A stretch of DNA of 14,784 nucleotides from the NCBI GenBank assembly GCA_003550305.1, contig QKYT01000370.1, positions 54,489 through 69,272 on the forward strand, read 5' to 3'. The DNA comes from Glomus cerebriforme. Its lineage: Eukaryota; Glomeromycota; Glomeromycetes; Glomerales; Glomeraceae. A model generated the notes under the pieces. That model had not been told where the DNA came from. It saw nothing but the letters and a program-made list of their open reading frames with translations, and made no database searches. Position 1 is the stretch's first letter. Each line of letters opens with the position of its first letter. The position numbers and the translations under genes were made by a program. This document shows, one piece after another, positions 1-8,521 of the stretch.

Positions 1-189
1 GGCAAATCTTACATGGAAACCCTCTAGATGTCCTTCGTTTTTGAGTCTCATCAATGTGTTGAGAGCTTCTGGTTTATTCAGTTTTGTTTTCATATTTTTA
101 TTTGAAGAATTATTGTTGTTTATATGAGTACAGCTGTTCTGACATTGCCGAAGAGTTAAATTGTTTAAAAAGAATAACACATCGATCAT
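1..189 (-). CDS. Partial unrecognised protein, N-terminal end, runs off the left edge
   Basis: Read on the minus strand, an ATG at 189-187 directly follows an in-frame TAA and opens 63 codons without a stop up to the window edge. The start reads MIDVLFFLNNLTLRQC, followed by an asparagine/serine-rich stretch (residues 24-32) and a charged segment that looks helical (KPEALNTLMRLKNEGHLEG, residues 39-57). Codon use looks like real coding sequence and has more G/C than the flanks. A second ATG at 93-91 (residue 33) is an alternative start. A GTAAGA at 12-7 on the minus strand has the form of a fungal 5' splice site, so the exon could end at 13. I do not recognise the family. The gene may be a real first exon or another relic like its neighbours. 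Confidence 0.45.
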   Translation of the reverse strand, partial: MIDVLFFLNNLTLRQCQNSCTHINNNNSSNKNMKTKLNKPEALNTLMRLKNEGHLEGFHVRFA

Positions 190-1769
190 TTAAATAGCGC
201 GTTAGTTCATGAATTACCAATTAAATTTTAGGATCTAGTGTTCAATACAAAAACTGACTCTGTGAATATGGTATGGTCCTGTGCTATTTTAAGAATTATT
301 TTTTTTTTGAGATTACCAATACTTTACCAATAAAGGAACGGGCACAGTATAAATTAGGAACTATAAAATTAAAATTCTAAGGGACATTGAAAGAGTTCGA
401 ATTAATATTCTTTTAAAATGTCTGTTATTTCAAATTTTTAGTTTATATACGAGAAATTTTATATGTATTTTTTGACTTTGTATTATGATTTTTAAGATAT
501 ATCAGATATTCGGATTTATGTTATGTAAAATATGTGTGAATAATTAAATTTTGAAAAACAAACTTCTTCTTATATAATCAATCAAGCACGAGTTCTTTTA
601 CAATTTAGATCAAGCAGATCAAGCACAAGTTTCTTTCATTCTTTGTTTACGGAGAAATTGCATATTAAAGTTCAAAAAAAAAAAAAAAGAATTATAACAC
701 GTACGTACATATACAGTCCATTGAAAAAAATTACGCGGAGGAACGAGGAAATTTTATTATTATTATTCTTTGAACTTTTCACGTCGCGAGAATTTTTTAT
801 TCGGTATGCTTTGTCAAAAATTTTAGAGTTTACAATCAGGCCAGAAATTATTTTTAGGATTTTGAGACCTCTATTTTAGGAAATATAAAATTATAATATA
901 ATTTTGGCTGAAATTAAGTATTTGATTAATTACTAAAATGGAAATTATGTAACATCATCCTAGCTCCCCCTTTCCCTTAATCAAATTAATTGTAGATCCA
1001 TTTTCTTATCTGTTATCAGAAAAATATTTCGTATTCGTGTAAAATGTAAATCCTGTTTTTACTGGTTTCTCAAATGTGTGATCTAATTTCATGTGAATTA
1101 TTTACTAAAAGAATATAAATTTTCGAGATCTTTACGATAAAGAACAAAGGAAAACTATAAACGTGAGAATTTTTTTTTTTGGCGTAAGGGGCAAAAGGAA
1201 AAAAAAAATCGTGATTATCATGATTATCATAGCATTTCTTACATCAATCCGATTTTGTGAAAAAAAATCCTTCGTCTTTAACAAGACCATTTTAAATTAA
1301 TGAAATGATAATAATAATAATATGATACTGAAATACTGTTCAAAGTTGTAAAAAAAATCGCCTTATTTTAAGAGCGATAATAATTTAATCGAATTCAAAA
1401 AAGAAGCAAATACAGTATCAATCCTGCTGTATTTCAAAATGCTTTCAGGTTAGCGATATAATAATTAATAAACTTTCTTTTAAAAATTATATTATTTCCT
1501 TTTAAATTAAATAAAGATATATATTATTATTTAATATATTTATGCAGGTGAAACGGATTTAATCAAGCATTCGGCAAACAACCTTTAATTAATTGACAAT
1601 AACTAAGAATTGGGCTTATTGGACCTACGTTTGAAGGTTATATATATATAATACCTGATAACGTATTTATTGACATGAAAGATATGATTTGAACGTAAAT
1701 TTTTTACAACAAAATATTGATGAATATAGATTATCAAAGTCCTGTTAGCATGTATCGGGTAAAGCTTGG
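190..1769. other. AT-rich stretch with no supportable gene
   Basis: Long A/T homopolymers and short repeats dominate. The only open frame of any size (643-879) starts at a TTG and is rich in lysine and phenylalanine from homopolymer runs, so it is not accepted. A short imperfect duplication lies near 584-600 and 619-636 (ATCAAGCAC followed by GAGTT or AAGTT). GATTATCAT is repeated near 1211-1230. An AT dinucleotide run lies near 1640. Nothing recognisable was found. Confidence 0.5.
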
Positions 1770-2150
1770 TATAATCAACTTAGAACTAAAATACGCTTTA
1801 TAAAATTATATATTGAATGAGAATTTTTTTTAAAAAAAATAAATTCTCTCCGTAGTTTTAATAACTCTTGGCAATGATTTCCAATTTCATATAGTGGTAA
1901 TCTAACCCTTCCAGTCAAAACATAGCATTGTGATGTCTGTGAAATGGTGTTGACACAATTCGGTTTCTTAGAAATTCAACCAAGCGTGGGTAAATGGTGG
2001 GAATATAAAGTAGTCATCTACTTGTTAGCGAATCCACAACCAAGGAACGGGTTTGGTAAAATCAGCGGGGAAAGAAGACTCTTGTTGAACCTTACTCTAG
2101 TTTGATATTATGAAAAGACATAGCCTACTTTATATTTTATTTCCATAAAT
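1770..2150 (+). pseudogene. 28S (LSU) rRNA pseudogene fragment, internally deleted
   Basis: Several diagnostic LSU blocks appear in the correct order. ATCAACTTAGAACT lies at 1774-1787. AAAACATAGCATTG follows at 1917-1930, then GTGTTGAC, then GAAATTCAACCAAGCG at about 1971-1986. After these come GGGTAAATGGTGGGAAT, CAGCGGGGAAAGAAGAC (2064-2080) and ACTCTAGTTTGATATTATG up to GACATAG at 2123. A weaker match (CTACTTTATA) continues to about 2150. These correspond to the domain IV-V region of fungal 28S. The copy is non-functional: about 100 extra AT-rich bases sit between the first two blocks, the CTGCCCAGTGC segment is missing, and most of the ~90 bases after the GGCGGGAGTAAC block are lost. Substitutions are mainly C-to-T and G-to-A. 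Identification is from remembered LSU sequence. Confidence 0.9.
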
Positions 2151-2351
2151 ATTAATAATATTAATAATTGGAGAAGGGATTCACGATTAATTGGAGGGAA
2201 TACATACAGTATATATATGAAAGGAAAATGGTCAATCCCAGAAGTTTAAGAAGTTAATTTATTATGTATTAACGTGATAGAGCCAAGCTAGGTCAGGAGA
2301 TAGACTGGTCTCCGATTTCTAGTTGGACGTAGGCATTATCTGATAGAAAAA

Positions 2352-2838
2352 ATGAGCTCGGCACGCATTTACCATTATCTCTACCCATTTGGGGGGGGGT
2401 GTCTGGATTTAGAAGAACATCGAACGTATTTTCAGTTCGAAGCAAACCTTAACGACATCCGTGTTATAAATAAAATCACGAATGTCAAAACGGTAATAAA
2501 TTATATAGTCACCAGTATGATCTGGTTGACATTAACCCAGAGAAAGATCCACATGATCCTTTTTTAACTTAAAACCAACGAGCGAACGAATAATCTAACA
2601 AAAATGTTGTTAAAATAGGATGAATTTGGGAATTTTTTTAACGACGTTGATGATGTGAGATGACTTTAATAATGATAATAACTTGGACGACGTAGTTTTG
2701 AGTTTTTATTTACTAAATTCATTGGATGATGAGAGAATTCAGCGAAAATTAAAAAACTTATAGTTTCACGATCATGATTTCCCAAATTTCATTTCACAAT
2801 CTACAAAAATTCAAGAGCAAAATTTTTTAAACCTATAA
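2352..2838 (+). pseudogene. Frame-broken relic of an unrecognised acidic protein gene
   Basis: Coding-like stretches in changing plus-strand frames follow one another. The frame from 2352 includes LEEHRTYFQFEANLNDIR. A second frame ends at 2572 with YSHQYDLVDINPEKDPHDPF. A third (2619-2663) gives DEFGNFFNDVDDVR. A fourth (2668-2838) gives NNDNNLDDVVLSFYLLNSLD, an in-frame TAG at 2761, then FHDHDFPNFISQSTK. The biased composition (D, N, E) and the succession of frames suggest a decayed gene rather than chance. A run of nine G at about 2390-2399 is odd for this AT-rich DNA. No family is recognised. Chance open frames in AT-rich DNA remain an alternative, most likely for the first stretch. Confidence 0.35.
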
Positions 2839-3252
2839 TTTATCACAAAAAATAGCTTCAAATTTCTTTTTTAGTCCTTTACGAGATCTGTAATGTTATC
2901 ATTCGTATCAGAAAAAAAAATTTTACATATTCAAACATCTTTGAGTTTACGCTCGTCTTTTTTTCAAAAGTACACCATCTGATTCTCGTCTATTAAATAA
3001 TAATAAGAAACAATAATAGTACGAAATACCAAATCAAGATTTTTGAAATAATTCTAAGGTAAATAAAATTCTTTAATACATTTTTATTAAATTTTATTTT
3101 ATTAAAATTATAACTAATTTTCTTCCTCCTTTAAATTTAAAATGAAGGTATACTTATATTATAATGAGTAATTAGGTACAAACATGTTCAGAATTATTTA
3201 ATTATGTTCAGGTTCATTTAAGAAAACTAACTTTAACGAAATTATGATCTTA
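2839..3252. other. AT-rich spacer, nothing recognised
   Basis: This lies between the protein relic and the 18S fragment. It holds A/T runs and an AT-rich imperfect palindrome near 3080-3110 (ATTTTTATTAAATTTTATTTTATTAAAAT). No open frame or RNA is supported. It lies where the intergenic spacer would be if the 28S and 18S fragments came from adjacent rDNA units. Confidence 0.4.
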
Positions 3253-3410
3253 TTTTCCATATAGAGGTCTACCATGGTGGTAACGGGTAACAGAGTGTTA
3301 GGGCACGACACGGAAGAGGGAACCTGAGAGACGGCTACTACATCCAAGGTTTGGCAACAGGCGCGCAAAATTACTCAATCCCGACACGAGGAGGTAGTGA
3401 CAATAAATAC
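3253..3410 (+). pseudogene. 18S (SSU) rRNA pseudogene fragment
   Basis: A continuous SSU segment is recognisable. ATAGAGGTCTACCATGGTGG lies at 3261-3280, followed by TAACGGGTAACAGAGTGTTA and GGGCACGACACGGAAGAGGG. The segment then continues through AACCTGAGAGACGGCTAC, ACATCCAAGG, CAACAGGCGCGCAAAAT, CAATCCCGACACGAGGAGG and TAGTGACAATAAATAC. The GTGGTAACGGGTAAC...GTGTTAGGGCACGACAC version matches Glomeromycota SSU as I remember it. The copy is truncated on both sides and carries G-to-A and C-to-T changes (GGGAGCC to GGGAACC, ACCCAATCC to ACTCAATCC, GGGGAGG to GAGGAGG), a changed AAGGAAGGCAGC block, and an extra A in GCGCGCAAAA. An apparent 72-residue open frame at 3351-3569 starts inside it and is not a gene. 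Confidence 0.92.
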
Positions 3411-3582
3411 TGTCTTCAAATTCTCACTGGTTACAAGGAACTGCAGGTTATTCCTTATCACATTCATGAAGGAAGTAATAATTTTATTATAAAGGTAACT
3501 TATCAAAGCAAATCTTTTTATATCGTGATAGCTGTTGTCAACTTCCAAGTTTCTGTATTCAGATTATAGAGAGTTCTTTTAA

Positions 3583-3611
3583 TTTTATTTATTTATTTAT
3601 TTATTTTTTTT
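3583..3611 (+). repeat. (TTTA)n microsatellite
   Basis: About five uninterrupted ATTT units are flanked by T runs. It is a simple repeat with no gene context. Confidence 0.8.
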
Positions 3612-4177
3612 CATTTGCAATTTCATAGAATTTCAAGTAGATTGAGTTTGAATTCAAGAGTTCCAGAATATACCTTATAAAACAAATAATTTAAAAACAA
3701 CACGAACTCCTCAAAAGAAAGAGGAATGTTTTTAGTTTTAGTCAGCGTTCATTCTTCAGCGAAAATATTCGGAGGTCATTTTGTGATGGTAATAAATGAT
3801 CGATAAGGACATTTCCGGATGTTTTTTGCAATGTGTATTCAAAATCATTTAACCATTTTAACGTATGGGTGTTGGGAGAATAATTAAATTAATTGGGCGC
3901 AAGGAGAACTTCTTTGGTTAGATAGTTTTTCGATTGATTGGGAAAATCTCCGCCAGACTCTTCACAGCAAGAAGATGCGAAATGATTGGTTAGAATATTC
4001 ATTTATACCTCGTATATGAGTGGCGCAATAAATTGTCAAATTAAATCAAACAAAAAATTTTCCATTATCGAAAATAATGTTTGGGTAACATTCGAATGTA
4101 AATTATTAGATGGTTAGAAATTTTAATATAAGTAATTCAAATAGTGTATGATTGATTAATTAACTTTTACTTGATCA

Positions 4178-4178
<1 letters not shown>

Positions 4179-4217
<39 letters not shown>
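4179..4217 (+). repeat. Poly-A run of 39
   Basis: Thirty-nine consecutive A, followed by TAAATAATG. It is much longer than the other A runs in the window (18 or fewer). It could be the tail of a retroposed sequence lying to its left, but I see no clear target-site duplication. Slippage growth of a simple repeat is the alternative. Confidence 0.85.
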
Positions 4218-4219
<2 letters not shown>

Positions 4220-4532
4220 AATAATGTGTTTTAATAAAAAATTTATTCAATGTAAACCAAAAAAATTGTATCGTTATTTGGATGTCACTATTTTAATTTC
4301 GGGCAAAACTATTTTTCAAATTCGAAACCTAATAATTTCACCTGAAACACCATAAATTGGAATAATAAATCCTATACCACTACTAATAATGATGATATAA
4401 GTATTTCTAATTGATATTCAGATTCTGCGATAATTGTTAAACTCTATCGAATTTATTATAACCGGAAAATTGAAGCCCGTTTGAAGGTGAGATAATTGTG
4501 ATCGTTAGAGCAGTTGAATTCAAAAATCCAAC

Positions 4533-5151
4533 TCATTTTACATCACCGTTTATGTCATCAAATGGATCTTGATTATAATAATTATTATTATATCTACTGC
4601 CATTTTTTCTGTTAGTTCTACTATTACTATTCTCGCACAGAATTTTAGCATCCATTACAGATTTTGCTGTGTCGCGTGGCTTCTTTCTATCAACTTTTGT
4701 AATGGTGTTTACAATGTACCCATTGGTTACTTCAAGTTTGGTATTATAAATTTGACCAGAGATTTTTGTTTGTCGGTCAGTTTTTGTTAATTCTATTATT
4801 ATTTCTAATAGCAATTTCACATAAAATTATGGTGGTGACGTCTATTATATCTGTATCCAATGCACGTTGCATTCATGCATTCTCTTCATATCCCTCAACG
4901 TATAATCTTTCATCAAAATTCAAAGTGTCCAGATTTCGCCGGTTAAGTCTATAAATAGAACTTAAGCGACTGAAACCATTTTAAAATGAATCTGACGGAA
5001 ATATTACTAGTTGAGGGAATTCGTGGCTTCAGAATGCAATCGCGCTAAGTGTACAAGTATGTGTACATCAAAATAATCTGCCTTTGCCAAGTGAGAATTG
5101 GCAATCGATCAGATAAGATAATTCTCTAGCTGATTGGGATCCGACGCTATG
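4533..5151 (-). pseudogene. Frame-broken relic of an unrecognised protein gene
   Basis: On the minus strand coding-like segments lie end to end in different frames. At 5151-5068 there is HSVGSQSARELSYLIDC, ending in a stop. An overlapping frame gives ADYFDVHILVHLARLHSEAT, then two stops. At about 4940-4777 there is RRNLDTLNFDERLYVEGYEE, a TGA, then ALDTDIIDVTTIILCEIAI and a stop. From about 4829 down to the stop at 4533 there is SGQIYNTKLEVTNGYIVN, then VDRKKPRDTAKSVMDAKILC, an asparagine-rich stretch and a C-terminus ending DPFDDINGDVK. The last segment has no ATG of its own (its apparent start is a GTG after an in-frame TAA). No domain is recognised. Unseen introns could explain some of the breaks, but the density of stops favours a pseudogene. 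Confidence 0.4.
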
Positions 5152-5376
5152 TTTAAAAAAATGAAAAAAATGAATTAATTTATTGTAATTGGTTTGATAA
5201 AATAATTAAAATTTTATAAAATTTTAGATACATACGTAAAGTCACCGTCTAGATCACCACCCCATTACATTGATTAGAACATCATGGTGTCCATCATATA
5301 GTACTGGCATGAATTATCATGAAAATGACGAATAACGCGATTAGATGTTCCATTAGTTAGCGTCATAATGTTATGT

Positions 5377-5446
5377 CCATAATTCAAATGCTTTTTGTTT
5401 ATCAATACTAGTTCCAATTCCATTTTCTAACAATATCCTAAATTAC
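5377..5446 (-). pseudogene. Single Sel1-like repeat, frameshifted relic
   Basis: On the minus strand the sequence reads NLGYC, then after a one-base loss ENGIGTSIDKQKAFELW. This is the core of a Sel1-like repeat as seen in Rhizophagus proteins (consensus LGYCYENGIGT..DKQKAFELY). The missing base falls in the tyrosine codon after YC and leaves an in-frame TAG. The neighbouring repeats expected in a Sel1 protein are absent on both sides, so it is a fragment. Sel1 repeats are alpha-helical TPR-like units used in protein-protein scaffolds. It may have belonged to the same decayed gene as the relic at 4533-5151, but nothing joins them. Confidence 0.6.
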
Positions 5447-6891
5447 TTATCCATGGTCGTAAAGACATTTCTTCTTTATGAGAAAGTCTTTCCTGACCAA
5501 GTTAGTTGCCGAGTCAAAAAAGAAATCTTCACTAAGATTATAATCGTGAATGTAATTAAATGAAAAATTACATTCTATATATGAAGGACGTAAAATCTAA
5601 AATTGAACGTTCTTCTATTTACTATCTTTTAATGGTTTGTTGTTAACATTAACAAGCCTGAATGCTAAGTTCCAATTTGATATATAGCCGAACTTTAAAG
5701 TTAACCTATTTACCCAGTTCATCAGTTGTTGCATAAATTGTGAATTCTAGTCATACGTTTCCAAGATTATTTCTTTGATCAACATCGTGATCTTTTTGTT
5801 CATAAAATTTTAGTATCCTTATTTTTTTAAAAAATTTTTGAGATATATGCTGATATTTTTTGTTTAGTTATTTTTGGTGGTAGCTCATCAAATAATACGT
5901 TTAAAATATTTCTTCAATTATTTAAACGTATTAAAATTGTCAAGCCTTTATTGTCGTTGTATCTTGTTCTCGGTTTGTATAGTTGTTATTAGGTGAGGCC
6001 TACATTATTGTTAATTTTTTCGAGACGTCTTTTCCGTAAAGACCTTCTAAATGTAATAAATATTAATATTACATTTAATTATTAAAAGAATCCTTCCCAT
6101 TTATCCCATTTATAACGAACAAAAGTCAGAATAATTATAGCAAAGTCATATTAGACTTTGTACTGTAGACAGAAAATTATTTCTGTGAAAAAAAACAGGA
6201 AGTTCTCGATTTGCAAGTCAGATGGTATAAATAGCAATTTGCACATGATGAATTGATTATAAAAAGTTATTGATTCCGATTTTAGAAATTATTTACTAAT
6301 AGGAACAAAACCCCAAAAACCAATCATAACAACAATATTAATGTCAATCATTTTGTTAAAATTGTCCAATAAGGTCACTAACTAAAAATCATCATCGATC
6401 TAGTCAATTTACTTCGCCTTAAAATTTAAAAAAGAAAAAAGAAGCACCAACGAATGCAGTTATTATTGTTGTCTTCTAAAATAACATCTCTACTCTAAAT
6501 ATATATTCACAATGTTTACCTCATTGATTTATAGCCATCAGATATGGTCCATAAACTATATAATTCTTTTGGCGCAGCTGAGACGGCGCAGAGAATACAA
6601 TACATCTTACTATATATAATGCAACAATTACCACGAGCTTCAAATATAGCTGATAAGGGAAAATCATCGTGTTATTTTTTTCAAATTGATCTACAGCTTT
6701 TGTGGTTCTTTAAAGACAACATTTTAGATATAAAAGTAAATAAGAAATGAAACAGGGAACGTGTATGCAATTGTTTTAAATGATATTACAATAAAAAAAA
6801 AAAAAAAAAAGATTTATAAATTATTTAATTTTTAACTTTTCCATCATTAACATAATATACGTAGAATTATTTTTTTTTCCAGTAAAATAAG
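5447..6891. other. AT-rich upstream region of the first BTB gene, no supportable gene
   Basis: An ATG-started 68-codon frame at 6544-6750 (MVHKLYNSFGAAETAQRIQ...) has no recognised domain and may be chance or a leader peptide. GTAAATAAG at 6736 has donor form. A pyrimidine run ending in CAG at 6871-6882, with CATTAAC at 6845-6851 as a possible branch site, has acceptor form. A 5'-leader intron of about 147 bases just before the gene at 6892 is therefore possible. An A run lies at about 6791-6808. Short hairpins such as CAAAGTC-ATATTA-GACTTTG near 6140-6160 occur. Confidence 0.35.
5893..5933. repeat. Perfect 13-bp inverted repeat (hairpin)
   Basis: TAATACGTTTAAA at 5893-5905 is the exact reverse complement of TTTAAACGTATTA at 5921-5933, with a 15-base loop. 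Two smaller perfect hairpins that share the core AATGTAAT lie near it, with arms at 5548-5557 / 5566-5575 and 6050-6058 / 6067-6075. No T run follows and no gene is adjacent, so no terminator role is claimed. Confidence 0.6.
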
Positions 6892-8444
6892 ATGGCTATT
6901 AAAAGATTCCACGCAAAACTTTTACAAGACATATCATCAATGTATAGTACTTCAACCGATTATAATGTTATTATTCAAGTTGGAACAAATCAAAATATAA
7001 AAGAATTTCGTGCGCATTCAAATATCCTTAGGGCTCGTTCAAAATACTTTAAAGCTGCATTGTCAAACGAATGGAGTACCGAAGATAATAATTCGATCCT
7101 GTTTAAAAAACCAAATATTAATCCTAATGTTTTCAAATTAATTCTTAAGTAAGTAAAATATACTGTATATAGTCTTTATAATTTTTAATAAAATCATTTC
7201 ATTATAACTTAACTTTACTTTCTCATTTCAATAATAAATATAGATACATTTATTCAGGGGAAATGCAATTATCAAAACAATCGGGTGCAGATGTTCTTGA
7301 ATTATTAGCTGCATCTGATGAATTGCTTTTCAGTGAATTATTTCCATTTATTCAAGATCATATAATTAGATTTAAATCAGATTGGATTGAACATAATCTC
7401 ATCCTCGTTCTTAACAGGATCTCTAAGACAGTTAATGATTACAAGAACCTACGAGATCGTTGTATCAAATTTGTCTTAGCAGATCCACTATCATTCGTTA
7501 TTTCAAAAGATTTTCCATTACTTGATAAGGATATTCTCTATGAATTGTTTGAACGAGAAGACTTTTTAATTGAAGAAACTATTATTTGGGATTGTTTAAT
7601 TAAATGGGGTATTGAACAAACTCCTGGTTTGGGAAGTGATAACAGTGATAGATTCAAATGGAATAATGAGAATTATGAAGGATTAAAGGAAACATTAAAT
7701 CATTTTATTCCTCTCATTCGATTCTCTGAAATTAGTTCCGCTGATTTTTTTGATAAAGTTCGTCCTTATAAAGCTGTTATTCCTACTAATATTTATGAAG
7801 AAGCCATGGAATTTCATATGAAAGGTACTTTGTCAGAAATTACAACTATTTTTTTGCCAGCACGAGTTGGAATAATACCCATCGAATCAAGAATTATTAA
7901 ACCAAAACTTGCTTATATAATATCTAATTGGATTGATAAAAAAAATGCAAAAGCTGTTCGTAACAAAAATAATTTGCGATACAGGTTCAACCTTCTTTAT
8001 CGTAGTAGTCGAGATGGTCTCGACATTAATACAATTCATTCAAAGTGTAGCGAGCAAAACACATATTTAATATTGATCAAACAACAATCACCTGTACAAA
8101 ATAAAACAAGTCAAAATATTGATTTGAATGCTGTTTCTCAAGAAGAACCTTTACAAAATTTAACAAAAATTTATGGAGAATACAGTACGCATACAGCGAA
8201 AGTTGGTCAATGCATTAATACAACTGAAAACTTTATATTTTCTTTCGAAAATGATAACGATATTAAAAATATGAAAATAAGTCGCATGAATCACATACCC
8301 GAAAATAAAATTAATGTAGGCACTGTTTTTCATTTGGATTGTTCAAGAATACATGTTAAAACGTGGGGGTATTGTAATAATAATATTATAAGCGCAGATA
8401 CGAATTTTGTTCCGGCGGAATTTGAAGTTTTTAGAGTATATTAA
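6892..8444 (+). CDS. BTB-BACK-TLDc protein, copy 1 of a tandem triplet
   Basis: Two exons, 6892-7148 and 7244-8444, give 485 residues. Splicing turns LILK-stop into the BTB strand LILKYIYSGE, which is strong support. BTB spans about residues 15-128 (DYNVIIQVG at 23-31, EFRAHSNILRARSKYF at 38-53, then VLELLAASDEL). BACK spans about 132-282 and ends EEAMEFHMKGTL. TLDc spans about 295-485, with KLAYIISNWIDKK, NLLYRSSRDGL, IYGEY and a C-terminal EFEVFRVY. A neutral insert of ~25 residues (367-391) splits TLDc between LILIK and TKIYGEY. By family, BTB-BACK proteins bind Cullin-3 as ubiquitin-ligase adaptors, and TLDc is tied to oxidation resistance and V-ATPase binding. The role here is inferred. 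The ATG follows an in-frame TAA 9 bases upstream and has G at +4. Copies 2 and 3 follow in the same orientation. Confidence 0.9.
7149..7243 (+). other. Intron of BTB-BACK-TLDc copy 1
   Basis: 95 bases, GTAAGT...ATAG, with a possible branch site CTTAAC at 7208-7213. It interrupts the lysine codon before YIYSGE, after the second base. The 3' end (TCATTTCAATAATAAATA) is nearly identical to that of copy 3. Confidence 0.9.
8085..8159 (+). other. Variable insert in TLDc of copy 1
   Basis: About 25 codons between LILIK and TKIYGEY, rich in Q, N and S, with no tryptophan. It holds KTSQNIDL, which aligns with RTNRNIGY in copy 2 and KTSRDIDL in copy 3. This is the shortest form of the insert. Confidence 0.7.
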
Positions 8445-8515
8445 TTTGACAAAAATTTGATAAATTTTAAAATGTTTATTATTCTTTATTTAAATCATAA
8501 ACTTTTTTTTCATTT

Positions 8516-8521
8516 AATAAA
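8516..8521 (+). terminator. Polyadenylation signal AATAAA of copy 1
   Basis: Canonical AATAAA about 72 bases after the TAA stop, in an AT-rich 3' flank. Confidence 0.55.

Larger units (their letters stand above)
3411..4532. other. Gene-poor stretch with one unexplained open frame and simple repeats
   Basis: Just after the 18S fragment an open frame tail reads like protein (ELQVIPYHIHEGSNNF) but lacks a start of its own. At 3888-4019 on the plus strand, a 43-codon stop-to-stop frame reads WAQGELLWLDSF, then DWENLRQTLHSKKMRNDWL and ends SFIPRI. Its tryptophan and arginine content and higher GC make it look like an exon or gene relic, but I do not recognise it. A TTTA repeat and a 39-base poly-A run are listed separately. 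The rest is AT-rich without recognisable content. Confidence 0.35.

Noticed and set aside
643..879. Open reading frame of 78 codons on the plus strand
   Set aside because: It has a TTG start, lysine and phenylalanine runs come from homopolymers, and there is no domain or splice context.
2430..2450. Possible tRNA-like B box (CAGTTCGAAGC) suggesting a SINE
   Set aside because: It matches the GGTTCGANNCC consensus poorly, has no A box at the right distance, and shows no cloverleaf.
2518..2530. ATCTGGTTGA as a possible 18S 5' end
   Set aside because: Only about ten bases match and the following sequence is not SSU; probably chance.
3351..3569. Open reading frame of 72 codons on the plus strand
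   Set aside because: Its first part is translated 18S rRNA sequence (CAGGCGCGCAAAAT...GACAATAAATAC), so it is a by-product of the rRNA relic.
6544..6750. 68-codon frame as a gene in its own right
   Set aside because: No domain, no conserved neighbour and no clear signals beyond a possible donor; kept only as a possible upstream frame.
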